In this document: positions 48,051-60,229 of the stretch, piece after piece
How the letters are laid out: the number at the start of each line of letters is the position of its first letter
Position numbering within the stretch: position 1 is the stretch's first letter
Source: Solen grandis
Lineage: Eukaryota > Mollusca > Bivalvia > Adapedonta > Solenidae
Assembly (NCBI GenBank): GCA_021229015.1
Contig: CM037777.1
Span: forward strand, 69,230,840-69,294,839
Reading direction: 5' to 3'
Length of the DNA stretch: 64,000 bases
Translations under genes and position numbers: made by a program
The notes under the pieces: model-generated
The model's input: the letters and a program-made list of their open reading frames with translations, nothing else
The model's database searches: none
Told to the model about the DNA's origin: nothing

Positions 48051-48059
48051 AGTACTTAC

Positions 48060-48237
48060 CTGGACACTTCTCCATGGACAAGAAGCAAACCAACGTCTCC
48101 ATTGCATGAAGTGCTCAACCCAAAAGATCACTGTCTCTCTGAGGCTCGAGGTTGAAGACTGACTTCGTAGACGCTGCTTTCTGGCGATAGAATGGGTGCT
48201 ACATGAGATATATAACACCAAATGCTTTTGCAAATTC
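48060..48237 (-). CDS. Orphan exon-like segment, unknown product
   Basis: On the - strand the acceptor TTTTTTTCTTTCAG precedes the segment and the strong donor GTAAGTAC follows it. One frame is open throughout: one base plus 59 codons, ending in phase 0 with an Arg/Trp-rich end (MQWRRWFASCPW). A second reading begins at an internal ATG (METLVCFLSMEKC), so it could instead be a first coding exon with 5' UTR. I recognise no family and no partner exon. The splice signals are good; coding status is uncertain. Confidence 0.35.
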
Positions 48238-49405
48238 CTGAAAGAAAAAAAATCAAAAAAAAATCAATAATAAACATATTCAAGAAAGAACTTATACCAC
48301 CAATATAATTTCAGAACAATCTGTAGCTTTCATGCTGATCAGGTTTTATATAAGTTGCTTAAGCTTTCATTAACACTCGTCTCAGCTAATTAAAGGTAAA
48401 ATAAACGTGTTTTGTATTCAAACACATTAGTCTGAGAAATAAAATAAATGGCTGACTTAAAATTTATATAATGTGCATACAAATAATACAATTAACACAC
48501 ATTTTAGGAACCCTCCGAACACAATACACACCAATCACAGAGATCAAGTCCGATGTTTCCCTTAAATGTTCTCCCCATGTAACAATAAAGCCAAACACCA
48601 GGAATGTGCATACAAATGTTAAAATACCTTGGGACAAACGATAGACCAAATCATGTTACGTTTTTGTTAAATAGAGGATCTGTCAGGGTCGAACAATCAA
48701 TTCCGAAATCTATGTTTCCTATTTTTTAGCGTTCTACTCTTTCAGTTTACCTTTAAAAGGTGCAGTGTCTTACTATTCGGAACAACCCGTTCGCAGGGGA
48801 AGAAAACTTCAACTTTTAAAACAAACAAAGATCTAAAGAACTCGTTTCCGCAACTCCTTTATTTTCTTTTGTCTAATTTTACAATGACCAGTGGGAATTT
48901 AGCAAAGTATATAATAACCAATGAAAAGCCTAATTTTATTCCGCTTCATTACTGTGTGTTTCACAGGAAGCCAGGGTGAAAATAAACGGCCTAACAGCCG
49001 AAAAAGAATCGTTTTATTTCAAACCCGAACTAAAATGAGACAAATTTACAATACAAAATCACCTCATACCTATGAATACAAAGACCCTTTCCCGAGACCC
49101 CCTTTACATTTTCAAAAATTAAGAAGTCCCCTAAATGTAGTCTTATGAATAAGCCTTCGTATATCATAATTCACCTTCAACATTCAATAGACTGATTTAT
49201 GACATTTTTTACCTTCAACAGATTTGCATAGCGTATCAATAAAATGTCAAAATAGTAAAATCGATATGCTATGGCTTATTTATAGGACTACCCTAAATGA
49301 TGTAATGGAATTTAGGTAGGTAAATATATTACATTGATTTCGCTTTCAGTTTGATCTGCAATTACAATCGTGTGAAAGTGCCTGCATGATATAAAAATCA
49401 ACATT

Positions 49406-49436
<31 letters not shown>

Positions 49437-49729
49437 CCAGCAACAACATTTTACAAACTGTCTATAGTTAAGATGCCGTAGTTCAGTCTGCAGATCCGGT
49501 ATAGGTCCAACCTAAGAGATGTTGAGAGTTAATTTTCAAAGTAGACAGTGATTGTTAAACAAACAGTCCAGTATGTGTGAGAAATTCGAAATCAGTTGAA
49601 ATCTTCCAGAAAATTCTTAAAACATTATAACATTATATATCAGGGACTTTGAATTTTTTTACGTGTATGTGGATTCATGCGTAGGACAGATCCTCTTGAC
49701 TCATATTTGTAAAGTTTAAGTATCGTGTT

Positions 49730-49733
<4 letters not shown>
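48238..49733. other. AT-rich spacer
   Basis: The (CAT)n tract is the only clear feature; no gene. Confidence 0.5.
49406..49437. repeat. (CAT)n microsatellite
   Basis: About ten CAT units. Confidence 0.95.

Positions 49734-49764
<31 letters not shown>
49734..49764. repeat. (TG)n microsatellite
   Basis: About 15 TG units next to a SINE. Confidence 0.95.
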
Positions 49765-49765
<1 letters not shown>

Positions 49766-49766
<1 letters not shown>

Positions 49767-49945
49767 GGCATTTAGAGACGGTGTTTACTTGAGATAGATA
49801 TAGTGTTTCTACACCGCAGTATCATGCTGAAGACATGTGGCATGATACCTTTGATGCCTTTGGTATGTCGTGGACGGGGATCGAATCAAGGACCGCCCGC
49901 TCCCGAGGCGGACGCTCTCACCATTCGGTCACCTGGGCGGTCCAG
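49766..49945 (-). mobile_element. SINE with tRNA-like head and shortened core
   Basis: On the - strand the head is GACCGAATGGTGAGAGCGTC with GATTCGATCCCCGTCC, then a core remnant with ATCATGCCACATGTC. It follows a (TG)n tract. Confidence 0.75.
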
Positions 49946-50189
49946 ATTAATGTAGAATCAATTTTATTATTACGTTAGCTATCTGTCTAACCCCTGATGG
50001 GTACTTAGGCTTTTAGCTATGTCTGGCAAAACAGTCCAGCAAATGCATGATTTTAAAATGTAATGAAATATTCAAAACTTACCACTTTGTAGCTATATAT
50101 GTATTATCCTCCTTGAGATCGTAACATGAACGTTTTTCCCCCTTTCATCAGCGCTCTATGCATAGATATATGCAGTATATATCTAAACC

Positions 50190-50432
50190 TCAATGTCAAG
50201 GTTCCACACAATCGACTGCTATCCAAGCTCAACCACTACGGTATCAGAGGGAACACCTTGACCTGGATCCAAGCCTTTCTTTCGAATAGAACCCAGCATG
50301 CATGTCATCCGAGCCTGCACCCGTGACTGGCGGCGTCCCACGGGGAAATGTCCTTGGCCCGGCAATATTTCTTGCCTTCATCAATGATTTACCACTACAC
50401 ATAATATCCAGGTCTATGATCTTTGCAGAAGA
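50190..50432 (+). pseudogene. LINE reverse-transcriptase fragment
   Basis: The frame VPHNRLLSKLNHYGIRGNTL continues to AFLSNRTQ, shifts near 50296, and resumes as SEPAPVTGGVPRGNVLGPAI and FLAFINDLP. These are RT motifs around the GVPQG-type block. The YADD region is decayed (FAEE) and the upstream catalytic segment is missing. Jockey/CR1-like by appearance. Confidence 0.75.
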
Positions 50433-51009
50433 AATCTCACAGAAATCTCACAGAAATCTCAGACTCAGCAACGTAGACTCCAAGACCAAGGCTTATATGA
50501 CACGTTGCATAATAGTCAAATGTGACTGCGTCAACTTATGATGTAGATGTTTCCCTGCAAGTGATAGCTGACGCGTCCTGCACAAGTTTAAGGCTCACCC
50601 TGTAATGAGTGAGAAATGACCAATGACAAATGACCAGTTCTGCACGTGCTGATCGTGATAGTTTATCACATTTTCCCTCAAGATTACTCCAATTATTCAG
50701 GCGATTGAACATCGACACATTTCTGCACAATTAACATGACGCCAAAACGCCCCGAAATGAATATGCATATCGGTTTAACTAGTGAAAAGCTGTACAATCC
50801 TCCAACAAACAAATGCACGTGAATCTTGCTGTCAATAGTTAGTTACATTAGTTCAACAACCTCCGACAAACATTCGGGGCGTGGTTATACCTATTTTGGC
50901 GTCAAGTTAATTAGAGAGAACTGAACATGCTGCCTTCATACAGGTGAGGTGTGTAAAAACATGTGAATCTTGATACTTGTGCTGATAATAAAATTGGTGG
51001 TGCTGCTGT

Positions 51010-51200
51010 TAGTTTAAACTTATTTATATTACGACGATAGGGAAACAAGTTCTTACAACATACAGTTATCCCACTCGAAGTTTCCTGGATTGGGCCAGTA
51101 CTTAGCGCCCGGGAAGGTCATGAAAAAATCCTTGACCCAAAACGGGGTTCGAAGCTTCGGATGCGCAGTCAGTGCGTTACCACCCGACCACTGCGCCCTT
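51010..51200 (-). mobile_element. tRNA-derived SINE, second family
   Basis: GGGAAACAAGTTCTTACAAC, then GGGCCAGTACTTAGCGCCCG and a B-box-like GGGGTTCGAAG, closely parallel to 25548-25745. A further SINE-like block lies at 51350-51410. Confidence 0.75.
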
Positions 51201-51407
51201 GGTGGTGCTGTCGATGATAAAGTTGACCGAGCTGTTCGTTATGAATCCGGATTGATTATTTTAGCTCGCCGAAAGCGTGATAATGTTGTTTTGTTTTCAC
51301 TATATTTCATGCACATAAAACTTGCGTGATAGTTACTTGATATAGGGGAATCCGGTTGCAATTTTGTTCTTTTACGTGGTCGGTCCCATAGACTGAATAT
51401 TCACCGA

Positions 51408-51431
51408 TCTCTCTCTCTCTCTCTCTCTCTG
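51408..51431. repeat. (TC)n microsatellite
   Basis: Twelve TC units following a SINE-like block. Confidence 0.9.
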
Positions 51432-51717
51432 TTTTTTGTAATTCCATTTATCCTTTAAACTTTCCCACCAACATTCTTATAAAGATTTTCAATAGAAAGT
51501 GAATTTGATGAGAAGATTATTTTAAAATCAACTGATCGTTGTGACCCTGACCTCAACCGAGTGATGTATATAACCTGAGTTAACTTAAAGCAATTCATTC
51601 ACATTCGCTTAAATGTGGAATATGGTTTCCCCCAAAGTACCTGTGCTTGCTGTACCACGTGATTCCAGTTCAGGATATCGATTTCTTAAGTTCAGCCTAT
51701 GAAGTAAGCGCATGCGC

Positions 51718-51875
51718 GAAGAGTGAATGTGATCAGTCAAGTGTCGGCATTTGAAAATAGAAAATCTAAATATAGGTTTTATAAGTCTAAAGACAGTTTA
51801 AATACCGTCTGTGACGGTTTGCCTGTGATGGGAATCCATCCATTTTTATTTACAATCACGGATGGTTGTATTGGG
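51718..51875 (+). repeat. Dispersed repeat, copy 2
   Basis: AGAGTGAATGTGAT, ATAGGTTTTATAAG, ATACCGTCTGTGACGG and CAATCACGGATGG occur in the same order as at 840-1010. Lies just upstream of the LINE relic. Confidence 0.45.
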
Positions 51876-51929
51876 TGGCCATGCGTCTGTAGATAGGTAT
51901 TGATTTGTTTATGTATAAAGTTGATAATA

Positions 51930-53110
51930 ATGTAGTTCCTTTCTATATTATTGATCTTTTTCCACCTATAGTAAATGAGGGGACAGAATAGTTTTTAGAA
52001 ATCAGTATGATTTTACCCAAGTGAACTGTAGAACAGAAATGTTGAGAAAATCATGTATTTCCTCTTCAATTGAATTGTGTAACAACTTACCATTTAATGT
52101 AAGATCAGCTACATCTAAAAATTCCATTAGACATGATTTAGCTTGTAAAATCAATAATACAAAAAATACCTAGTTACTTTTTACATGGTATGAGACATCA
52201 TGCAGTTTTACATGCTCGACTTAGAAATAATTGTAGTAATCTGAATGATGATCTCTTTCACAAACATTTATCTATGGATCCAAACTGTACAGATTGCGAT
52301 ACTTTGGAGGATGCAGAACATTTTTATTATTATTATTATTTGTAGTCTACATGATAGGCAACGTTTTGATCTTTTTCAGGCAGATCAGAGCATTTTATCC
52401 ACTAAACACTGAGTTTTTGTTTGGAAGTGAAGCACTTTCATTTAAGATAATGTTAAGAATTTTGAAACGGTTCACCAATTCATTTCAAATTCAAAACGAT
52501 TTAGTTGAAAAAATCTTATTTTATTTTATTTTTTTATTGATTTTTTTTTTCCAAAGTATATTTTTGCAGCTCTTCTCTTTCTCTTCTTTATGTATGTGTT
52601 GACACCTTGTATACACCAGAGCAAGCTATCGAAAATTTATTGAAAATTTGAAGTCTACGAAGTATCTTACATCATTCCATGCACTCAACAAAAACAACAA
52701 CTACCGAGTAACTATCTTTTTTGTTTTCTTTCTTCTCTGATTTTTTTAAGTTATTTATTTACATGTTGAAATTAATCTTATTATATTTTTTCTCTTTTTT
52801 CAGTTGTTTTCATTTTTTTATTATTATTATTTTCTTCCTTCTTTGTTCCAGAATACCCCGATCCTGCACATAGATATCCAGTTCACATTTATTCTGTTTC
52901 ACTCTCTTTCATTGGTATATAGAATTAATAATAAAAGCCAATAAACAAAATGACTTGGAAATTCACCTTATTACGGCTTGATTGGGGTATTATACTATAT
53001 AAATTGTGTAAATATTTTATAAGGGGAGGACCGTAACTAATGTTGTTAGAACTTTTGGCCCGACCCCATTGCAATAAGTTGAAATAAAATATGTTTAAAA
53101 TAAACTATAA
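51930..53110 (+). pseudogene. LINE 3' relic (C-terminal part of reverse-transcriptase ORF and 3' UTR)
   Basis: Conceptual translation, with frameshifts, gives the C-terminal region typical of many animal LINE polymerases. It runs from an LFPPIVNEG-like block, through RTEMLRKSCISSSIELCNNL, to HARLRNNCSNLNDDLFHKHL and the zinc-knuckle-like NCTDCDTLEDAEHF near 52290. Stops and frame changes show it is dead. The 3' region ends with TTTTGGCCCGACCCCATTG and GAAATAAAATATG, as in molluscan LINE tails. Confidence 0.65.
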
Positions 53111-53329
53111 AATTCACTGACAAAAATCTCAATCTAATAAACAAAATGGAAGGGCATCCGTTTTTTGTTGTTGTTGTTGTTGTTTTATTTGTTTTTTGTT
53201 TGTTTTTTTAATTATTATTTTTTATTTATTTTAACTTCATTTTAGAAATTCAAAATAAAGACCATTAAGTGAGACATATCTTAAAACAAATATCCAAAAA
53301 CCAGTGACAGTGCCATCACTGCATAGGTC

Positions 53330-53582
53330 TTCTGCGGCGCCACGTGAGATATTCCTATTCGGACTACTCGGCTTCGACCGGACTTTACTGAGTAGATACG
53401 ATCGAATCATGCACTCAGCCCGCCTTCTAGATCTGCCAATGTCTACGTGAGTGAAGTGCGGCGTGATTGTTCCTAATTAAAACACAATAAGCGCGTCTTT
53501 CCCGTGTCATCGTTTGTCAAAGGCGGCAGTGTTTTCTGCCTTGTCAGTTGGGGAAAGGTTTGCCACAGGGATAGAGGGACAG
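53330..53582 (+). promoter_or_regulatory. Possible promoter and 5' untranslated first exon
   Basis: This is an island of higher G+C in an AT-rich region, with an E-box-like CCACGTGA at about 53340. It ends at AGAGGGACAG followed by a strong donor GTGAGTTTG (intron from 53583). No ATG-led frame of length is present. It would fit the non-coding first exon of a + strand gene lying further right, which is not seen here. Confidence 0.3.
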
Positions 53583-54257
53583 GTGAGTTTGATCTTTTTC
53601 TTTTCCTTCTCAATTTCATTTTCTTATTCAGCGAAAAATATTGTAAAGTAAACATAACTGCTTAATTTTCAATGTTGTAATTTGCTTTATGAGACTAACG
53701 TCTTTAATTTATCAACTTTGTAATTAATGGAAATTAAGTTTTATCATGATGGGGGAGGGGGTGGGGGTCAACTGCGTTGACATTCCTTCAGTTCTTTAAT
53801 ATATTTTCTCGGAAACTCTTTAAATATCTACATTTTACATATATAAAAGATATTTTAAAAATAGGTGAATACGTCAATTTTAAATCATGGTATTATCACC
53901 ACATTTACCCGGCTTGAATACTTACAGGAGAAAAAGATGCACACTTTATAAGTTTTTATGGATATATCGAATATCATCATTAATGCTAGTACAATTGTTT
54001 TATTTGAGGGAGTCATAATATTAGATATATACAATATTTTAAGTATTCCCCATTTAATGACTTACTGATAATGTAATAGCCCAAAATATGAAATTGACTT
54101 ATTTTCACAGTCAATGTATTCTACCATGTCGGCGTCCTCTTCAGTTAAGTCTTTATCAAAAGACCGGATAGTTGATTTAAGACGGATTTTGATGAATACT
54201 TAATTAACTTGATTGAGCTACAATATGTTAAATCTGAACCAAATACAACCTACAAAG

Positions 54258-54300
54258 CTCTCTCTCTCTCTCTCTCTCTCACTCACTCACTCACTCACTC
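54258..54300. repeat. (TC)n then (ACTC)n microsatellite
   Basis: About eleven TC units followed by five ACTC units. Confidence 0.95.
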
Positions 54301-54704
54301 TCTCTTTCTGCTGATTTATGTTTAAGCACGATGGCCTACTGATACAGATAGGTGAGAAAGTCTCCTTACCGAGGGCTGGTCAATGTCAGCACTTTTAGTG
54401 AAATGTAAAATATTTCAAATTGTTCATAATTGTGAAGAACATTTGTGTATTAAAAAGCTGTCTGTGGATATACTTAATATCTCCTTTGGCTGAGACGTCA
54501 CAAAGATAATAAGTGTATTGTCCTGTCATTTCCTTGAAAGGTGTTTTAAATGAGCTGTCAAAGGTAAAAATAATAGCGATCTACTTCCGCGCTGGTCGGA
54601 AATAGGAGGGGGAGGGGCTCGGTGTTCGCGGACTTACTTAACTCTCACCGCACTGCGATCGAGTACCAGTCTGGTTTTAATATCAGGAAGTCTCCCATCT
54701 GGCC

Positions 54705-54820
54705 ATCATAGGTCGGTGGTTCTACCCGACAAGCACTGTGCTCTCACCTTGTACCTGTAATTAGCTGACGTCGCTGTGTGACTGAAATACTGTCGCTAGG
54801 ACGACAAACACCTAATCAAC
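54705..54820 (+). mobile_element. 5'-truncated SINE
   Basis: AGGTCGGTGGTTCTACCCGA, then CTGTAATTAGCTGACGTCGC and TGACTGAAATACTGTCGCTA. Confidence 0.75.
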
Positions 54821-55143
54821 TTTAAAATAACGTATATTTTTGTCGTCATTCAAGGAGCGGGAATACAAATCTATAATTAATACTCTTACGTTAGAATTTG
54901 TAGAAATGCCCTCTGTTTTCAATTAAGTAATTTTTGATAAAAGTATAGTTTTGCTTTATAATTTATCATTTATTATGTAATAATTTAGATTCAATTCATA
55001 GAATATAATTTGTTTGTAGCTTATTATTTTGGGCAATTCATTCTCGCGTCGATTTTAACAATATTGAAATTTTCTTATAAAAAAGAAACCAAAATGCTTA
55101 TAAAAGTGTTACTTATTAAATATCAAATGATTGATTAATCGGG

Positions 55144-55886
55144 TATGGCGTGTGGAGTGTTGCAAAATTATTTTTTTATTCAATAAAAAATATATTTATT
55201 CAATAACAAAAAATATTTGTTTTAAAAAATATTTATATTCTTAACATATATCTATGTTCTTAAAAAAAATATTCGTTCATAAAAAAAATAATCGTTCATA
55301 AAAAAATAATCGTTCATAAAAAATTAATTGTTCAATAATTAGAATTGTGGGATAGCTAAATAAAGCTTGTAACAACGGTTCTCATTGGCTCGACTATTTC
55401 AACATGGCAGCCCCCACCAGAGCACATGTAGAAAGACATGCAAACGCATTGAACTTTACTTCATTTCAATATGGCTTTAGATATTCAAAAGGTTATAATC
55501 TGATATACTTACTTGAGGTATTCATTTTTCGATCGACGTAGAAACGCTTCATACATGTGCTCTGGTGGGGGCTGCCATGTTGAAATAGTCGAGCCAATGA
55601 GAACCGTTGTTACAAGCTTTATTTAGCTATCCCACAATTCAAATTATTGAACAATTATTTTTTTTATGAATAAAAAAATTTTTATGAACGATTATTTTTT
55701 TTATGAACGATTATTTTTTTATGAACGATTATTCTTTTTAAGAACATAAATATATGTTAAGAATATAAATATTTTTTAAGAACAAATATTTTTCTGTTAT
55801 TGAATAAATATATTTTTTATTGAATAAAAAAAAATGTTTTGAACAATTATTTTCAATTACTGAATTTTGCAACACTCCACACGCCA
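55144..55886. mobile_element. Large foldback (hairpin) element with 8-bp target duplication
   Basis: The arms 55144-55430 and 55552-55886 are close inverted copies around a ~120-base loop. The tips read TGGCGTGTGGAGTGTTGC. TAATCGGG occurs directly before (55136-55143) and after (55887-55894), as expected of a target duplication. The arms hold short tandem units with ATAATCGTTCAT and a GC-rich segment near the loop. There is no coding frame. Confidence 0.85.
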
Positions 55887-55894
55887 TAATCGGG

Positions 55895-57597
55895 ATATTA
55901 TTGTAAATGTTGTTAACCTGGAAAAATATTTAAACAGGTAATACGGCGAGTTTTCCTCCCTGTAATACAGAGGGTAACTGTTGGTTTCAGTGGAATATCA
56001 ATTTTAATTTATTGGGTTACCAGTAAAATAATCCTGAAAATATTGATTTCCTTCTCACGAGATGTATAAAAAAATAATATTCCACTGAAACTAACATTTT
56101 TCTTTCTATTTAATGCTTTCCTGTCACGCTTTACATATTGTTACTGACTTCATCATAATTTTACCCTGTGGGTAGCTCAAAATTCCCGATGTTGCACGAA
56201 TCGTTATTCGATCTAAAAAATGTTCCAATAAATGAACACAAAGAGAGAATCAACATTTCTTTCAGGTATTTCTTGAAGTTTTATTTCAATGTAGTAATCA
56301 ATATTGAAATGTCTTAATAATACGATAGTGTTTTCAGAAGTCCCGTTACAAACCAGTGAAAATTAAGAAAATGGTAATATTCACCGTTTCAAACAGTTAT
56401 TTTACCATTTTTAATTTACGTATACACGTACTTCCCTAATAACTATCAAAAAGCATTAAATAAATGATTTTCTTTATCTATTAAAAGTACTCATACATTA
56501 CCAAGTTCCCAGAAAGTTAAAAAAAAATTGCCTCAGTTTTCAAAATATGATTACGTCTTTAGATTTTTAAGGAAAATCGAACCATGTGTTAAGACGAATT
56601 ACTGGTATTAGCAGTAATGTTGTCCAAAGCGACATTTACCTAGTTATGTTGGCTGGTCTCAGCTGGTGCGAGCTTTAATAGAAAGAAACCTGTGGCTGTG
56701 GTCCGTAGTCAAACCATGCAAGTGATATGGATTCGAACCCCGTCGGGGGGCTATACCTTTCGTGGCCTTTCCAGGCACAAAGTACTGGTCCAAGCCAGGA
56801 ACATATTTAATATGTCTTTGATCAAATATAATTGTACAATTAATTTTACAAATTACATATATAATTATACAAGGCTAATAATTGTACTGGTTTATATATC
56901 AATCTGATATAGGCTTTTTTTTTTTGGGGGGGGGGGTTGTTGTTTTTCTGTATCTATAAATAATTCTAACAGTTTTCCTTACTCTTTTCTTTTTTCTTCA
57001 CTTATATGGAATGAAAATGAACACAGTTGTTTTTCATCTGAAAAGTGGATTATAAAAATGTTTAAAATCACTGACAAAGACGTGAGAAACTCAGCCACGT
57101 CGTGATTATTTGTGCGTGCACTACGGTGCATTAGAGGGAGAGAGATGCATACAAGAGTCGTTAGTGTCCAGAGTTTTGTCATTTATTATCCGCCATATTT
57201 GACAACCGACGATAATCAGCGGCTCATAAAACACGCAAGGTTAGGAAAGTAAAGACATGTGAATGAAGCACACGAAAGGTCCTAATATTTAAGCTTTTTT
57301 TTTTCTTTTTTTTTTTCGCTTACATTTAACATACACTGAATATGAGTTTCAAAGGTAATTTTAAAAGGAATTTGCGCGTTCGTAAGAGAGTCCTTCATTA
57401 TCTATCAACATTATAATTATATACAGAGAACATTTACACGTGTCACAGGAGGAATTGCTTAAGCAGTCAACATAAAATACCAGTTCAGATATATGGTATA
57501 GGCGGGAGAGAAAAAAAAGATAGATAGTTGAACCGCCTTAAATTTATGACCAAATCGAATTTGTCAGTGATTTATGAAGACTAGTCTCGACTATTTG
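55895..57597. other. AT-rich spacer
   Basis: A SINE at 56690 and a G run at 56925-56936; no gene. Confidence 0.5.
56690..56835 (+). mobile_element. SINE, second family
   Basis: The tRNA-like head GGCTGTGGTCCGTAGTCAAA with B-box GGATTCGAACCCC is followed by GGCACAAAGTACTGGTCCAA. Confidence 0.65.
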
Positions 57598-57634
57598 AGT
57601 TTACCGTCGCTTTGACAGTTTTTCAGTTATATGA

Positions 57635-58854
57635 GTCTCCCAAACGAAGTTTGGAGACATTGTTTTTATTCCGTTTTTTCTTCTTCTTATTTCTTATTAT
57701 TATTTCTATTATTATTATTATTATTATTTCTCGCGCCGGCAACTTTGTACGGGCCATATCTCGGAGGCCGCTCAACCTATCTTTACAAAATTTCACACAA
57801 TTAAAGTCCTCAATGAGTAAATGGGGAGTCCCTGGTGTTCAGGCCCTACCCTCTCAAAGATGGAGTTTTGCATAAAAAAATGTATTTTGGTTAAATATTT
57901 CAAATTTCCAGCCCTGATTAATATATTTTTTGTTCCTCATAATGAGAATAGAATGGTACTACTTTGCTGTCCCCTGAGGTCATCCAGGGGTCAGGCCCCA
58001 CCTCGTCAATTTACTTATGACTTTATATCTCAAAAACTGTTTAGATCCCCACCCCTAAACCATATATATTCTTGTCAGACCTCATATTGAGATGGATTGA
58101 ATGGTACTTTATATGGTCAAATGGGTCACCAAGGGGTCAGGTTTCACATCCTGAATTTGATTATGACCTTATATCTAAAAAATATTTTTAGATCCCCACC
58201 CCTAAACCATATGTATTCTTGTTCCTCATGATGAGACAGATTGAATGGCATTACTTTTGTGTCCTCCGGGGTCACCCAGGGATCAAGCCTCACCCCGTCA
58301 ATTTTACTTTTGACCTTATATCTCAAAAACTGTTCAGATCCCCACACATAAATCATATATATTATTGTTCATCATGAGACTAATTGAATGGTACTTCTTT
58401 AGTGTCCCCGCGGGGTCACTAAGGGTCTGGCCCCACCCCATCAGTTTTACTTCTGACCTTTATTTAAAAAGCATTGAGATCCACCCTAAACATTACATAT
58501 CTTTGTACCTCATGATCAGATAGATTGAATGGTACTTCTTTGATGTTCACGTGGATCACCAAGGCCTCAGGCCCCACCCTCTGAATTTTACTTATGACCT
58601 TATATCTTAAAAAATGTTCAGTTCCCCACCCCTAAACCATGTATATTTTTGTTCCTCATGATGAGACAGGTTGGAAGGTACTTCTTAAGTGCCCCGGGGG
58701 TCACAAAGGGTCGGACCTCACCCCTCAGTTTAACTTCTGACCTTTTTTTCATAAAACATTAAGATCCCAACCCATAAACAATATATATTTTTGTTCCTCG
58801 TGATCAGATGGATTGAATGGTACTGTATGTAAGGAGAAACTTCGTTTGGGAAAC
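57635..58854. mobile_element. TIR element with ~145-bp internal tandem repeats
   Basis: The left end CTCCCAAACGAAGTTT (with a self-complementary GGAGAC) matches the complement of the right end GAAACTTCGTTTGGGAAAC. Between about 57960 and 58830, six diverged units of ~140-150 bp share TTATGACCTTATATCTCA and GATCCCCACCCCTAAACC. Just left of it (57598-57634) is a - strand SINE tail fragment. Non-coding. Confidence 0.7.
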
Positions 58855-59043
58855 TTAGTAACAGTTCACTGTTACAATTATCATTACTTGTTTCAATTTT
58901 GCATTGTACAATATAGATCGATCTATTTGACAAAATCAAGTGTTTACCACTAATTAAAGGTGACTAGCATTTCTCGAGACTGTAAAAGCCAAAATTCGTT
59001 TCGATCTTCTATTCTCTATAGAAATGTCCTAATAGGCGCTGTC

Positions 59044-59071
59044 AGATAGATAGATAGATAGATAGATAGAT
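59044..59071. repeat. (GATA)n microsatellite
   Basis: Seven GATA units. Confidence 0.95.
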
Positions 59072-60025
59072 CCCACAAAAACAATTGAAACGTTTAAGAT
59101 GCGGCGCCAATGCAGGTATATGGCAGTTTTATAGGCTGATATTGAAACCTCGTTCTGTAAGTTGATGCAACAGTTCCGTCTGTCCAACTCGTTGAGCCTT
59201 AACTCATTACGTTCAGGAAATGACCGATTTATATAACAGAAATTTGAAAGATTTATTTTCGTTTTATTCAGATGAGTGAACTAGGTAACGTGAGCGTCAA
59301 TTCAACTATAAACATTAATATTTGTCAAGATTTCGTGATGCAAGGTAGTAAGTGCGTCACGCGTTTAGAGAAATGTTATTATGTTTTATACTTTTTATAT
59401 TTTTTCCATTTTTTTATCTAATGAAAAACCGACTCTCGGTAACATGCCCAGACTTTCAGTAAAATAAGAAAATCATAGAAATTCATTAATTTCAGAAAAC
59501 AACTCATTAGATAACTTATGTTAAAAATGATTAATTCATACTTAAGTTAGAAATATTTTGGATTGTTCTCACAGAGAATATGATAAAAAGAAATAAAGGA
59601 AGAGAAATGAAGAAAAAACAAGATAGTGTCGGTAGCAAGAATAAGTTTGTCATGGTTAGAAAAAGAGCCTGTAAAGTAAATTGTTACAAACATGAGAGAC
59701 GGGGAAAGGCAAACAGAGAAGGAGAGAACGAGAGAGATGGAAGGGGATGACATATGTGTCACCATCTTGCTAGCCAAAGGCACGTAGCACTACGACATGT
59801 CAATTAATTGTGTCATTGAACGACTAATTGTGTCACTGGGTGCCTATGGTGACGTTCGTTCTAGTAAAAACAAAGACTATATGTTACAATATCGTGTTAT
59901 ACATACATATATTTTGACACGATTGTAATAAAAAAAAACATATGTTGCACCTGTGTGCACTTAACTCTGCACCTCTGGAATATTTTTATGCAATCGTTGT
60001 AAACTGTCTCCGTTTAGCATGTTAA

Positions 60026-60229
60026 TTAACCCTTACCATGCCAAATATCTTAACTGGACTTGTCATTTCTTCATCTTGGATTGTAGAATTAGTTGTTAAT
60101 GGGAGTACTTGGTTACTAAAAACTTACTGACCGAATAGCGAACAGTGCAGACCATGATCAGACTGCACGGATGTGTCTGATAATAGTCTGTTTTGGTCGC
60201 AAAGGCAGTCACAGTATTGTAAGGGTTAA
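60026..60229. mobile_element. TTAA miniature element
   Basis: TTAACCCTTAC at the left and GTAAGGGTTAA at the right bound a 204-bp segment with CGAACAGTGCAGACCATGAT inside. It looks related to the foldback element at 17862. Confidence 0.7.

Larger units (their letters stand above)
53583..55135. other. AT-rich spacer
   Basis: Would be intron if the first-exon candidate at 53330-53582 is real. Holds a G-rich run at 53751-53767, (TC)n and a SINE. Confidence 0.5.
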
